DNA of 24,395 nt from Caryophanales bacterium UBA2450 (lineage in GTDB: Bacteria; Bacillota_I; Bacilli_A; RFN20; CAG-826), in the NCBI GenBank assembly GCA_002342545.1, contig DDQE01000023.1, positions 1-24,395 of the forward strand. Direction: 5' to 3'. Below are positions 6,904 through 15,191 of the stretch, piece after piece. A program made the translations under genes and the position numbers. Under the pieces are notes generated by a model that saw nothing but the letters and a program-made list of their open reading frames with translations, did not search any database and was not told the DNA's origin. Position 1 is the first letter of the stretch. Each line of letters starts with the position of its first letter.

Positions 6904-9215
6904 TTTGATAATTCCTTTTCAACTATTTGTTTTATAAAATCTAGCCACAGTCTACTGATGTATGCTTTGTCGTGAATCAATCTAAAAGAATCGACATTGT
7001 TTTTATTTATGGAGAGGTTCAAAACTTTTTCCATTTTTAAAGATAGATCTAAAGGATCATTAATATTGCATAAATATCCATTAAGTCCATCCACAATCAA
7101 TTCTTTTGTTCCGCCTATTGGACAATTTGTACCAACGCAAGGGATTCCTAAATAAATTGCTTCCGCCAACGCGTTTGGCATACCTTCATAATCGCTAGAA
7201 GAGACAAACATCATAGAATCAATTTCATTAGCATGCCACGAAGACGACACACCCATCAGTGAAATAAAATCACTTAATCCTTTTGATTTGATTAAGGTAC
7301 TTAATTTTTCTTTTAACGGACCATCTCCATATATTTTTAATTTGAAATCAGGGTGATTTTGATGAAACATTTCAAAAGCATTAATTAAACAAGGGTAATT
7401 CTTTTGAGAAGTTAATCTTCCAACACTTAAAATTATATTATTCCTATTTTGCGATATCTCTTCATTAGAATTAACTTCTACAGGATTATGGATAACTGCA
7501 CTCTTTTTTTGAATAGAACTAAAGAAATATTTTTTCGCGTCTTTGGTTTGAAATACGCATCCATCAGCTTTCATATATACATATTTTTTTAACACTCTTA
7601 ATAATTTGCCTTTTGGATCTAAATGCGGATCATTTCTTTCTGAAACAATTAAAGGTGCTTTGATGCCGTACATAGAAAAATATGTATAAACAATAACGTG
7701 AGGCAAAAACGAAATTACAACATCAGGTTTTAATTCTTTTAATGTTTTATGAAGTTTTCTAATTCTTTTGAGTCCACTTAGTTTATTGTCTATGCCTTTA
7801 TGTAAATTTAGATATTCAACACCTTCATTTAATTTATAAAAAGATTCTTCCACACGACTAGCAACGCCAATAATAGTGACTTTATATCCTTCTTGAGCAA
7901 AAGAATTTGATAAAGTAGCGATTACTTTCTCTGCTCCACCATTTTCCATTCCTTCAGAGGTAAAAACAATGTGATTAACTTTTTCTTTTAGATCCACTAG
8001 TTCAACTTTTTTATCATCATCATAAAATGTTAGATAATACATAAACGCCAAGTTGAAATAATAGAACTTGTTGTAATAGAAAACATTAGAGAAGCTTACA
8101 AATAGGTAGTAAGCAAAAATAGGGAATACATATGATATTGTTGCTTTTTTGTTCTTTATCGAACTATATAATAAGCAAACAAGCGGTGCATAGAAAATAA
8201 ATAACCCGATAATACCAAAATCACAAATCACTTCTGGAAGATTAGAATGTGCATAAGTTCCTACACCAGAATAGATGCCAAATCCATCGACTCCATAACC
8301 GGTGATAATGTTTTTAAAACCCAATACAAAGGCATAATCAAACCACACAATTCTTTCGATCGCAGATGTATCAACTCGACTTGTGTTTGTAAATAATGTG
8401 CTAAAAAATCTTTCTAAACGTTGTTTGAGTGTATATGCAAATGGAAGATTAAGCAAAATAATTGCAAACACAATAAGTAGAATAACAACCAGTAAATACA
8501 ATAATTTATGCTTTCTAAATTTAAAGAAAAGCATTGTTAAAATAACAACCGCTAGAGCAACCACAAATGTTCTACTTCCAGTAGAAACACCAACAAGAGA
8601 AATAGCTAAAAATGGAATTATGGCAAAATATTTAATCTTAGTTTTATAAAATAGGAATAAATATAGGCTGGCAGATAAACCAACAATACAAACGCCCGCA
8701 ATCGCATTTTGATTGTCAAAATAAGTTCCAAGCCTAAACCCTTCATTGCCATAATTTGAGAAGTTTAATATTTCTTTTCGATAGTGAAAAATGAAATAAA
8801 CAGCAAACCCAAATATTGCCAGAGACAATATAGCGGCAACTATATTTCTATCATCAATTATTTTAAACGCTAAAAGCAAAACGAAGAAACTTGCAGCAAG
8901 AAACACTAATGTTAGCCAGTTCCTAAAAGAATGAGAGTAAATTGCAGTACCAACGAAAGCAAAAATCACAAAGGCAGGTATTAAATAAATCTGCCACTTT
9001 TTGAAATTTAATTTGTTCTTAAACAATATAAGATGAATGGCTACGGCTGCAGTTAATAGCCCCATGAATCCATACATGACTAAGTTATAGGTGGATCGAC
9101 CTCCAAAAGAAGGAACAGAAAATGCAAACAAAAATACCGATGCACAAATAATATACTTAAGTGCACTGCCTATTTTCTCGGTTCCGAATTTAGATCTCAA
9201 CATCTGCAGGCCCAT
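6900..9215 (-). CDS. Wzy-like O-antigen polymerase/ligase domain fused to a GT4 glycosyltransferase
   Basis: One 771-aa protein (from the ATG at 9215) with two parts. Residues about 15-400 are a polytopic membrane domain of the O-antigen ligase/polymerase type: many hydrophobic helices, a loop region (about 265-330) and GYGVDGFGIYSG followed by AHSNLPEVICDFGIIGL, resembling the large loop of WaaL/Wzy proteins. Residues about 413-771 form a GT-B glycosyltransferase: GMENGGAEKV (422-431), SVGRLTSQKNYP, and the EX7E motif EGMPNALAE (about 677-685), followed by CPIGG, as in PglH/PglJ-like GT4 enzymes. The ATG at 9215 is preferred because an AAAAGAG sequence lies just upstream; the ATG at 9284 would overlap the preceding gene by 95 nt and 9203 lacks any ribosome site. 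The gene overlaps the upstream gene and joins the next by ATGA. The fusion would tie polymerisation to a sugar-transfer step. Confidence 0.85.
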   Translation of the reverse strand: MGLQMLRSKFGTEKIGSALKYIICASVFLFAFSVPSFGGRSTYNLVMYGFMGLLTAAVAIHLILFKNKLNFKKWQIYLIPAFVIFAFVGTAIYSHSFRNWLTLVFLAASFFVLLLAFKIIDDRNIVAAILSLAIFGFAVYFIFHYRKEILNFSNYGNEGFRLGTYFDNQNAIAGVCIVGLSASLYLFLFYKTKIKYFAIIPFLAISLVGVSTGSRTFVVALAVVILTMLFFKFRKHKLLYLLVVILLIVFAIILLNLPFAYTLKQRLERFFSTLFTNTSRVDTSAIERIVWFDYAFVLGFKNIITGYGVDGFGIYSGVGTYAHSNLPEVICDFGIIGLFIFYAPLVCLLYSSIKNKKATISYVFPIFAYYLFVSFSNVFYYNKFYYFNLAFMYYLTFYDDDKKVELVDLKEKVNHIVFTSEGMENGGAEKVIATLSNSFAQEGYKVTIIGVASRVEESFYKLNEGVEYLNLHKGIDNKLSGLKRIRKLHKTLKELKPDVVISFLPHVIVYTYFSMYGIKAPLIVSERNDPHLDPKGKLLRVLKKYVYMKADGCVFQTKDAKKYFFSSIQKKSAVIHNPVEVNSNEEISQNRNNIILSVGRLTSQKNYPCLINAFEMFHQNHPDFKLKIYGDGPLKEKLSTLIKSKGLSDFISLMGVSSSWHANEIDSMMFVSSSDYEGMPNALAEAIYLGIPCVGTNCPIGGTKELIVDGLNGYLCNINDPLDLSLKMEKVLNLSINKNNVDSFRLIHDKAYISRLWLDFIKQIVEKELSK

Positions 9216-10485
9216 ATAACTCTTTTCTCTTCTTGATGGTAAACTCAAACACGCAAACAAAAATAATTGCGGCAATATAAACAATCATTAATATTCCGTT
9301 TATTCTTGTGCCTGTAATTGAAAATAAAACAATGTTTTTAGTAATAAGATAAATGATTTTAAAAATCAAATAAGGCGTAAATACAGCTGCAAAACATAAC
9401 AAAACAGATAATTTATTAGTGTGAATCTCAGAAACAATAAATAACGCTACCGAGACAAAAGCCAATGCAATAGCAAAAATAATAAATAAAGTTTCAAAAA
9501 CAGATGTCTTTTTTAATGTGTTTAAATCTCTAAATTGTAAAACGGTCTCCTTATCTATAGTTCCTTTTATAATATTTCTGGTAGCAACATCAATACGATA
9601 TTCGCCAGAAGCATAACATTCATTTAAATAATCCATAAAGTATTTGGTTTGATATGCAAAATCAGTAAAGAAATACATTCTTTGAGACGGAACATATTTA
9701 TTGTCACTATATTTAGGACGGAAATATTCGCTAAAAATAACAAATTCACCAACAACTTCGTTTATACAGTCATAATAATAATCTTGTTCGTAATAAATAT
9801 TTTGGATTGTGTATTCTTCGGTGTGGGTTTCGCTAGAATCTGGTGAAGATATTGTAATATTGGTTTTCTTGCCAACAACGTATTCTTTATAGTCAGTATC
9901 AACAAACTCAGATTCTTTTTTTTCGGGAAATAGTTTCAGAAGCATTTGAGTGGCTTTTGATTTGCTAATAGAAAGGCAATTTTGCCAAACGCTTTCATCT
10001 CTAACAAGCGGAAACATAAAAACATAAGGATATGGATTATGTTTGTATCCGTTTTCATATGGGTCGGATAAACTCTGACCAACATACATAATTGATTGGT
10101 TTTCATCCGAATCAAAACATCCAATAGAAATCGAGTACTCTTTATCTAAATTATAACCGGCTGCGAAAGTTGCTCTCTCCTGTCTAAAAACACCATATAG
10201 TCTTCTAAATTCAGCCTCATTATCTTGTGCCGAAAAATTTGAATTTTCTTGTAATTTCTGTACAGTAACACCAAGGTAATTAGAACTTACAGTGTTATTC
10301 TTAACAACATTAGCAACATAATCAGCAGATTTTTCTTTTTTTGTGTCGTTAGAGACAAGTCCAGCCAAAAGAGATATTGTTAAAGAAAGAAGAATGCTAC
10401 CAAAAGCAAACCAATGCATTTTTTTTGGTTTTTGACTAAATGCTTTTTTTATTTTGATTGATAAGTTTTTGGCCGATATTTTCAT
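9190..10485 (-). CDS. Membrane protein with large ectodomain, function unknown
   Basis: Not recognised. The 431-aa product has a basic N-terminus, one transmembrane helix (about 25-44), an extracytoplasmic region (about 45-327) rich in Tyr, Asp and Glu, and a hydrophobic C-terminal part with at least three helices (about 330-352, 358-380 and 396-417), ending in a basic tail. One helix, a large outer domain, then three helices is the layout of FtsX/MacB-type permeases, but no ATPase gene lies nearby and no family motif was seen, so this is only a topological likeness. It is the first gene of operon 2, just before the polymerase gene, so it could act in export, chain-length control or modification of the polymer outside the membrane. 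No strong ribosome binding site precedes the ATG at 10485. Confidence 0.75.
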   Translation of the reverse strand: MKISAKNLSIKIKKAFSQKPKKMHWFAFGSILLSLTISLLAGLVSNDTKKEKSADYVANVVKNNTVSSNYLGVTVQKLQENSNFSAQDNEAEFRRLYGVFRQERATFAAGYNLDKEYSISIGCFDSDENQSIMYVGQSLSDPYENGYKHNPYPYVFMFPLVRDESVWQNCLSISKSKATQMLLKLFPEKKESEFVDTDYKEYVVGKKTNITISSPDSSETHTEEYTIQNIYYEQDYYYDCINEVVGEFVIFSEYFRPKYSDNKYVPSQRMYFFTDFAYQTKYFMDYLNECYASGEYRIDVATRNIIKGTIDKETVLQFRDLNTLKKTSVFETLFIIFAIALAFVSVALFIVSEIHTNKLSVLLCFAAVFTPYLIFKIIYLITKNIVLFSITGTRINGILMIVYIAAIIFVCVFEFTIKKRKELYGPADVEI

Positions 10486-10510
10486 TTTAAAGTTTATTTT
10501 TAATTATCTT

Positions 10511-10540
10511 ATTATAGAATAATAATTAATGGAAACACAA
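10511..10540 (-). promoter_or_regulatory. Promoter of operon 2 (divergent region)
   Basis: Reading the minus strand, TTGTGT (10535-10540) and TATAAT (10511-10516) are 18 bp apart. The start of transcription would be near 10503, leaving a leader of about 18 nt before the ATG at 10485. The -35 box lies inside the first codons of the divergent gene, so the two promoters are interlocked. Confidence 0.45.
10515..10520 (+). promoter_or_regulatory. Possible -10 of the + strand GT4 gene
   Basis: TAGAAT lies 8 nt before the ATG at 10529 and overlaps the -10 of operon 2 by two bases. No good -35 box is seen. If used, the mRNA would be almost leaderless. Confidence 0.3.
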
Positions 10541-11647
10541 TTAAGACCTAAAAAAGATAATATTCTTATTATTGCTTATAATGATTTAAACAATAGCGGG
10601 GTACCGAATGTTATATATCAAATCATCAAATCTCAATGCGATAGATATCATTTTGATATAGTCACATTCGGCGGCAATGAATATTATTACAAAAAACTTT
10701 TATTAGAAGGTATAACTAATATCAATATAATTAAATTTGATATTAAAAAACCGAAGTCAAGATTTGCTAGACTATTCTTTTATTTGTTCGTAGAACAAAA
10801 AATACAATTTAAACAAACAATTGAATTATTAAAGAAAAAGAAATATATAGCAGTTCATTCTTTCAAGGAATACGATAGCGGACCCTTTTTAAAAGCTGCA
10901 AAAAAACTTTCGATTAGCAAGAGAATAGTTCATTCAACAGTTATTCATTCAAGCACAGACGATTACATCACTAAAAAGCGAAAAAAAAGCACATTAAAAT
11001 ATGGCAATATTTTTGTGGGTGTGACCGATCTATGCTGCAAAAACGCTTTTCCAAAAAAAAAATATAACGTCATTCATTTCAGTTATGATGAATCCATATA
11101 CAATATGGGTGTCCCAAATAGATTAACTGGTGAGGAACTCGTATTAACTCAAGTCGGAACCTTTTCACCAAATAAGAATCAACTTTTTTCTATTGACGTA
11201 TTAAATAGTCTTAAGACAATTTATCCAAATTCAAAATTAAAACTTATAGGTATAGAAACCGGAAAGAATTATTTAACAAAAATAAATGAAAGAATCAAAG
11301 AACTAAAATTAGAATCAAGCATTGAAATAATTGATGGCAGCAAAGGGGTCGGAGATAGCTTGCAGCACACTTCATTTACTCTTTTAACTTCTTTTAAAGA
11401 AGGGGCGTCTTTGGTTGTTGTTGAATCACAAGCGTGCGGAATTGATGTTTTTGCCTCGTCTTGCGTTTCTGAAGAAATGAACCTAGGAGGTATCACATTT
11501 TTAGATTTATCTAAGGGTCCTGGATTTTGGGCTCAAGAAGTATATAAAAAGTGGCTCACAAATAAAAACTCAAGGCATCTATATAATACCTCTAGTTTCT
11601 CCAAAAAAACTTTTAAAGAAAATATAACAAATCTATATAGTGATTAG
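10529..11647 (+). CDS. GT4-family glycosyltransferase on the opposite strand
   Basis: 372-aa GT-B glycosyltransferase. The N-terminal domain begins ILIIAYNDLNNSGVPNVIY (12-30), the usual glycine loop region. The C-terminal domain has LTQVGTFSPNKNQ (206-218) and the EX7E motif EGASLVVVE (Glu291 and Glu299), followed by SQACGIDVFAS. The layout resembles EpsF-like enzymes. It is the only gene of the block running on the + strand between two minus-strand operons; its stop overlaps the stop of the convergent GT4 gene in TTAG. No Shine-Dalgarno sequence is visible and the ATG is 8 nt from a -10-like element. Acceptor and donor unknown. Confidence 0.87.
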   Translation: METQLRPKKDNILIIAYNDLNNSGVPNVIYQIIKSQCDRYHFDIVTFGGNEYYYKKLLLEGITNINIIKFDIKKPKSRFARLFFYLFVEQKIQFKQTIELLKKKKYIAVHSFKEYDSGPFLKAAKKLSISKRIVHSTVIHSSTDDYITKKRKKSTLKYGNIFVGVTDLCCKNAFPKKKYNVIHFSYDESIYNMGVPNRLTGEELVLTQVGTFSPNKNQLFSIDVLNSLKTIYPNSKLKLIGIETGKNYLTKINERIKELKLESSIEIIDGSKGVGDSLQHTSFTLLTSFKEGASLVVVESQACGIDVFASSCVSEEMNLGGITFLDLSKGPGFWAQEVYKKWLTNKNSRHLYNTSSFSKKTFKENITNLYSD

Positions 11648-12741
11648 TCAATGTTTCCAAATTGTTCTGATAAAATTGCAGACCATTTTTTGATGTCGTA
11701 ATCATTTAGTAGTTCATTATTAACTGTATTATCTTTTTTATGACCACTATTATCTTTGATTAGATTATCTAATTCTGAGCTGTTATTAATATTGAAGAAA
11801 GAAACGTTTTTATATTTCTTTGACCATTGCACACCGGGAATATCACTAGAAAGTACTTTCAAATTAAAATACAACGCTTCTAAAATCGAGTATGAAAATC
11901 CTTCAGATCTGGATGACGATATAAACACATCACACAAACGATACAATGTGAATATATCTTCTTCAGGTTTTATAAAGATAATTCTTTTGTCTTTCAAAAA
12001 ATCGTTATTTCCTATTTTATCGTTTAAGAAGTCAATGCATTTTTTATATCCATCATCTTTACCGTGAACCACTATTAATCTGTCGGTATCTTTAGCACTA
12101 TTCATAAATGATTTAATAGTTAAATCGACACCCTTAATAAAAGGAGACCAACCAAATATGAGAAATAGAGTAGAGTCTTTGGAAATTTTGTGTTCTTTAA
12201 AAAATGCGTCTAAATCAAATTTTTGACAAGGAACACGATCAAGACACAAAGCATTTGGCAAATAAATATATTTGTCATTCGAAAACTTATTTCTTTCTAT
12301 TTCACTAACAAAAATATATTGAGCGTCTTTTCTTAAAATTTTATGCTCAATAAATGATTTAAATTTCGTAGAAACTGATGCTTTAGCACCACCAGTAAAA
12401 TCAGAATGAATATGAATTAATAATTTAACTTTTTTTGAAAAAGGATAAAGTAGCTTTACTCTTAATCCGGAAAGAAAATGAGTATACATAACAACAACAT
12501 TATTATTTTTGTTAATGCTCTTTATCTGTTTTTTAAAGGTTTTATTTGAAAAATCAATATATACAGTCTTGTATCCCCTCTTTTCGATATATCTCGCCCA
12601 ATTTCTATCTTTAGCTTGAATAGGAAGGGTAAACATTATCATATATTTGCTGCTGTTTTCATTTGCAAAATATAAAATTGATGGAATAAAATTCCCTCCG
12701 TAAATCGAAGCGTAATGACAAACTATATTAATTGTTTTCAT
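11644..12741 (-). CDS. GT4-family glycosyltransferase
   Basis: 365 aa, GT-B fold. The C-terminal half is typical: FLIFGWSPFIKGVDLTIKSF (193-212) followed by SRSEGFSYSILEALYF, whose EX7E pair is Glu280 and Glu288. The N-terminal half begins with a hydrophobic strand and a YGGNF glycine turn (14-18) and is divergent from other transferases here. It is the last gene of operon 1; its start lies inside the ketoisomerase gene (14-bp overlap). Its stop overlaps that of the convergent + strand GT4 gene, leaving no space for a conventional terminator. Specificity cannot be inferred. Confidence 0.88.
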   Translation of the reverse strand: MKTINIVCHYASIYGGNFIPSILYFANENSSKYMIMFTLPIQAKDRNWARYIEKRGYKTVYIDFSNKTFKKQIKSINKNNNVVVMYTHFLSGLRVKLLYPFSKKVKLLIHIHSDFTGGAKASVSTKFKSFIEHKILRKDAQYIFVSEIERNKFSNDKYIYLPNALCLDRVPCQKFDLDAFFKEHKISKDSTLFLIFGWSPFIKGVDLTIKSFMNSAKDTDRLIVVHGKDDGYKKCIDFLNDKIGNNDFLKDKRIIFIKPEEDIFTLYRLCDVFISSSRSEGFSYSILEALYFNLKVLSSDIPGVQWSKKYKNVSFFNINNSSELDNLIKDNSGHKKDNTVNNELLNDYDIKKWSAILSEQFGNID

Positions 12742-13144
12742 TTTTTAAAATATCCAAATATTCTCCAAAATCTCTTATATATTCATCTTTGTCATATAAA
12801 GAATCAGATAAAACAAGAAGAACGCAGTCTTTGGAAAAGTTGGTCATTGTCTTCCACACCATTTTGTCTAAATAAAGCACTTTATGTGGTTTGTCTAATA
12901 CATATGTAACTTTTGATAGTCCATCTTCCACTATTACATCACAAGATCCAGAAACAGCAATTAAACAGAATCTACTTTTTCTATTCGCGTGCTTCCCTCT
13001 TAAACTATTTCTATCTACACCATATTCATAGAATATTCTTCTAATCTTAAAAGGAATTTGCTTTTCTTCTTCGATGACCGCTAAAAAACCATCTTCATCA
13101 GAAAAAGGTTTAATTTCAAATAAATAATGCTTCTTATTTTCCAT
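12728..13144 (-). CDS. FdtA/QdtA-like sugar 3,4-ketoisomerase (cupin)
   Basis: Small cupin-fold protein, 138 aa, the family size. It matches dTDP-4-keto-6-deoxyglucose 3,4-ketoisomerases: IRRIFYEYGV (34-43), RGKHANRK (49-56), SGSCDVIVEDG (65-75) and the C-terminal YDKDEYIRDFGEYL (117-130). Characterised members have two histidines in RGxHAH; here His52 is kept but the second is Asn54, so activity or product may differ. The gene overlaps the aminotransferase upstream by 11 bp and the GT4 gene downstream by 14 bp. An AAGGCGG sequence precedes its ATG. With the aminotransferase it would make a dTDP-3-amino-3,6-dideoxyhexose (Fuc3N or Qui3N type) from dTDP-4-keto-6-deoxyglucose. The RmlA/RmlB enzymes needed for that substrate are not in the window. 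Confidence 0.82.
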   Translation of the reverse strand: MENKKHYLFEIKPFSDEDGFLAVIEEEKQIPFKIRRIFYEYGVDRNSLRGKHANRKSRFCLIAVSGSCDVIVEDGLSKVTYVLDKPHKVLYLDKMVWKTMTNFSKDCVLLVLSDSLYDKDEYIRDFGEYLDILKNENN

Positions 13145-14231
13145 ATGAATTTACCGCCTTTATAACTGAATCAACTTCTTCACTAGTCATGCCGTTAAAA
13201 ATTGGAAGATCTACAACATGCTTAGCTAAATACTCTGCTTTTGGATATTCTCCTTTATGATGATTTAAAAATTTATAACATTTAGATAGATGTGGAGGAA
13301 TTGGATAATGAATATCTGTTTGCACTCCACATTCATTCATATGTTTAATAAATGCATCTCTATCATCAACCTTTAAAACAAATAAATGCCAAACGCTCTT
13401 AGATCCTTTATCAACTTTTGGAAGTTCCACTAATGGATTATTAATCCCAACTAAATATCTATTAGCAATTGATGCTTTTTCATCAGTGATCTCTTTTGCG
13501 TGTTTAATTTTTACTCTTAATAACGCCGCTTGGATTTCATCAAGTCGAGAATTGTGTCCATTTTCTAACTCAAAATCATATCTAATGGATGACCCATAAT
13601 TTCTTAACATCTTAATCTTTTCATATAGATTTTCGTCATCAGTAACAACGGCACCACCATCGCCAAAGGCACCGATATTTTTTGTTGGATAAAAACTAAA
13701 GAATCCTAGAATTCCAAATGTTCCAACCTTCTTACCATTAAATACAGCGTAATGCGCTTGAGCGCAGTCTTCTAATAAATATAAATGATACTTTTCACAA
13801 AGCGAAATAATCTTATCCATTTTAGTGGCTTGTCCATATAAATGAGTAACGATGATAGCTTTAGTTTTATTTGTTATTCTATGTTCAATGTCGTTTTCAT
13901 CCATGTTATGGAATTCGTTTGGTTCAACAAAAACAGGAGTCGCTCCGTTCGCGGTGATTCCTAATACAGTTGCAATATAAGTATTAGCTTGAACAAGTAC
14001 TTCATCACCTTTTTTAATCCCTAATGCTTGCATTCCAATTTTAATCGCGTTAGTGCCGTTATCCACTCCAACACAAAATCTAGAACCAATTGAGTCTGCA
14101 AATTCTTTTTCGAATTCTTTAACGTTATTACCTAAAACATAGCGTCCACTTCTTAAAACACCTAAAGCGGCAGCTTCAAATTCGTCTTTATATTGTTCAA
14201 ATAGTCTAATAGAGTCGTTACATGGAATCAT
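13134..14231 (-). CDS. FdtB/QdtB-like sugar aminotransferase (DegT/DnrJ/EryC1)
   Basis: PLP-dependent sugar aminotransferase, 365 aa. Visible elements: VDNGTNAIKIGMQALGI (56-72), EDCAQAHYA (154-162) with the Asp that holds the cofactor ring, FFSFYPTKNIGAFGDGGAV (177-195) with the Schiff-base lysine Lys184, and ENGHNSRLDEIQAALL. The NGHNSRLDEIQAA form and neighbouring ketoisomerase fit FdtB/QdtB enzymes that aminate C3 of dTDP-3-keto-6-deoxyhexose. It begins 6 nt after the GT2 gene and overlaps the ketoisomerase. An AAGAAG stretch lies upstream of the ATG. The usual third enzyme, the FdtC/QdtC N-acetyltransferase, is absent. If the ketoisomerase has lost its usual activity, amination at C4 would be an alternative. 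Confidence 0.88.
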   Translation of the reverse strand: MIPCNDSIRLFEQYKDEFEAAALGVLRSGRYVLGNNVKEFEKEFADSIGSRFCVGVDNGTNAIKIGMQALGIKKGDEVLVQANTYIATVLGITANGATPVFVEPNEFHNMDENDIEHRITNKTKAIIVTHLYGQATKMDKIISLCEKYHLYLLEDCAQAHYAVFNGKKVGTFGILGFFSFYPTKNIGAFGDGGAVVTDDENLYEKIKMLRNYGSSIRYDFELENGHNSRLDEIQAALLRVKIKHAKEITDEKASIANRYLVGINNPLVELPKVDKGSKSVWHLFVLKVDDRDAFIKHMNECGVQTDIHYPIPPHLSKCYKFLNHHKGEYPKAEYLAKHVVDLPIFNGMTSEEVDSVIKAVNSYGK

Positions 14232-14237
14232 ATATGA

Positions 14238-15191
14238 TTATTTCTTCTTTCTATGAACTAAATTATACAAATGAGGAAGTCTATATTGCAATTTCAAACT
14301 AATTCTTTGCTTCGCTGGCAAACGCTTCATAAACCTCTTATACTTCTTTGAAAAAATTTCCTTAAAGTTTTTATTTATATAAGAAGCTCGGAATTCACAG
14401 CTTTCAATTTGTTTGATAACTAGTTCATGATACTTATAATTTGTTTGCTCATCAAACATCTTGCTACCAACAATAAGACCATTTAAATGGGTTAACACCC
14501 TCTCTTTATTGTTGATGTTTTGACTAGACCAAGATCCAGATGAAAATTGTCTATAAACTGACATAGGTTCTTTAAATCGATGAACTTTTCCATAAAGTAA
14601 AGCTGTCATATACATCGGAACATCTTCGACCGGGAATGCCTTTCTCCAATCGCTGAAATCCTTAAATACTTCTGAAGTTAAGAAAATTGATGATGTCGCA
14701 ATTTTAATTCCTGGGTGATCATTAATTACATCCGACATATTAATATCGCCTTCATCATCAAAAAACCATCTGCTAGACATATCTCCATCTCTTTTTAATT
14801 GATATGCAGGATGAAAACACATCGAATATTCAGGATGAGAAATCATAAAGTCATATTGGAGTTGAAGTTTATTATCGTCGCACCAATAATCATCGCCATC
14901 TAGATAGGCAATATATTTACTATCAACAAAAGGCACAACATGATTATAAATCATCATATTAAAGCCTTCTTTTAAAAACCTTCTCTCGTCTTCCTTGATA
15001 ATTTTAATTTTGTTTGAAAACTTATCTTGATAACTACGTATTATTTGATAAGTCCCATCATCAGAACAGTCATCGTGTATCAAAATATCAAAATCAACAT
15101 TTGTCTTTTGTGACAAAACAGAATCTAACGCTTTTGCGATATAATCCTTTTGATTATATGTCATAACAATAACAGTTAATTCCTTTTTCAT
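14238..15191 (-). CDS. GT2-family glycosyltransferase
   Basis: 317 aa, GT-A fold. TVIVMTYNQKDYIAKAL (5-21) starts the domain; HDDCSDDGT (39-47) and YLDGDDYW (96-103) are the nucleotide and metal sites. A DVPMYMTALLYGK segment probably holds the catalytic acid residues. The C-terminal part is basic and not a membrane helix. Its ATG overlaps the stop of the glycerophosphotransferase gene by four bases (ATGA). It likely adds one residue of the repeat unit; the donor is unknown. Confidence 0.9.
   Translation of the reverse strand: MKKELTVIVMTYNQKDYIAKALDSVLSQKTNVDFDILIHDDCSDDGTYQIIRSYQDKFSNKIKIIKEDERRFLKEGFNMMIYNHVVPFVDSKYIAYLDGDDYWCDDNKLQLQYDFMISHPEYSMCFHPAYQLKRDGDMSSRWFFDDEGDINMSDVINDHPGIKIATSSIFLTSEVFKDFSDWRKAFPVEDVPMYMTALLYGKVHRFKEPMSVYRQFSSGSWSSQNINNKERVLTHLNGLIVGSKMFDEQTNYKYHELVIKQIESCEFRASYINKNFKEIFSKKYKRFMKRLPAKQRISLKLQYRLPHLYNLVHRKKK

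Noticed and set aside
9216..9284. Upstream ATG for the polymerase-GT4 fusion
   Set aside because: It would overlap the preceding gene by 95 nt and the added residues lack any family likeness.
11650..11690. Possible terminator after the + strand GT4 gene (TCTG...CAGA then a T run)
   Set aside because: Only a 4-bp stem with a 9-nt loop, inside a coding sequence; not better than chance.
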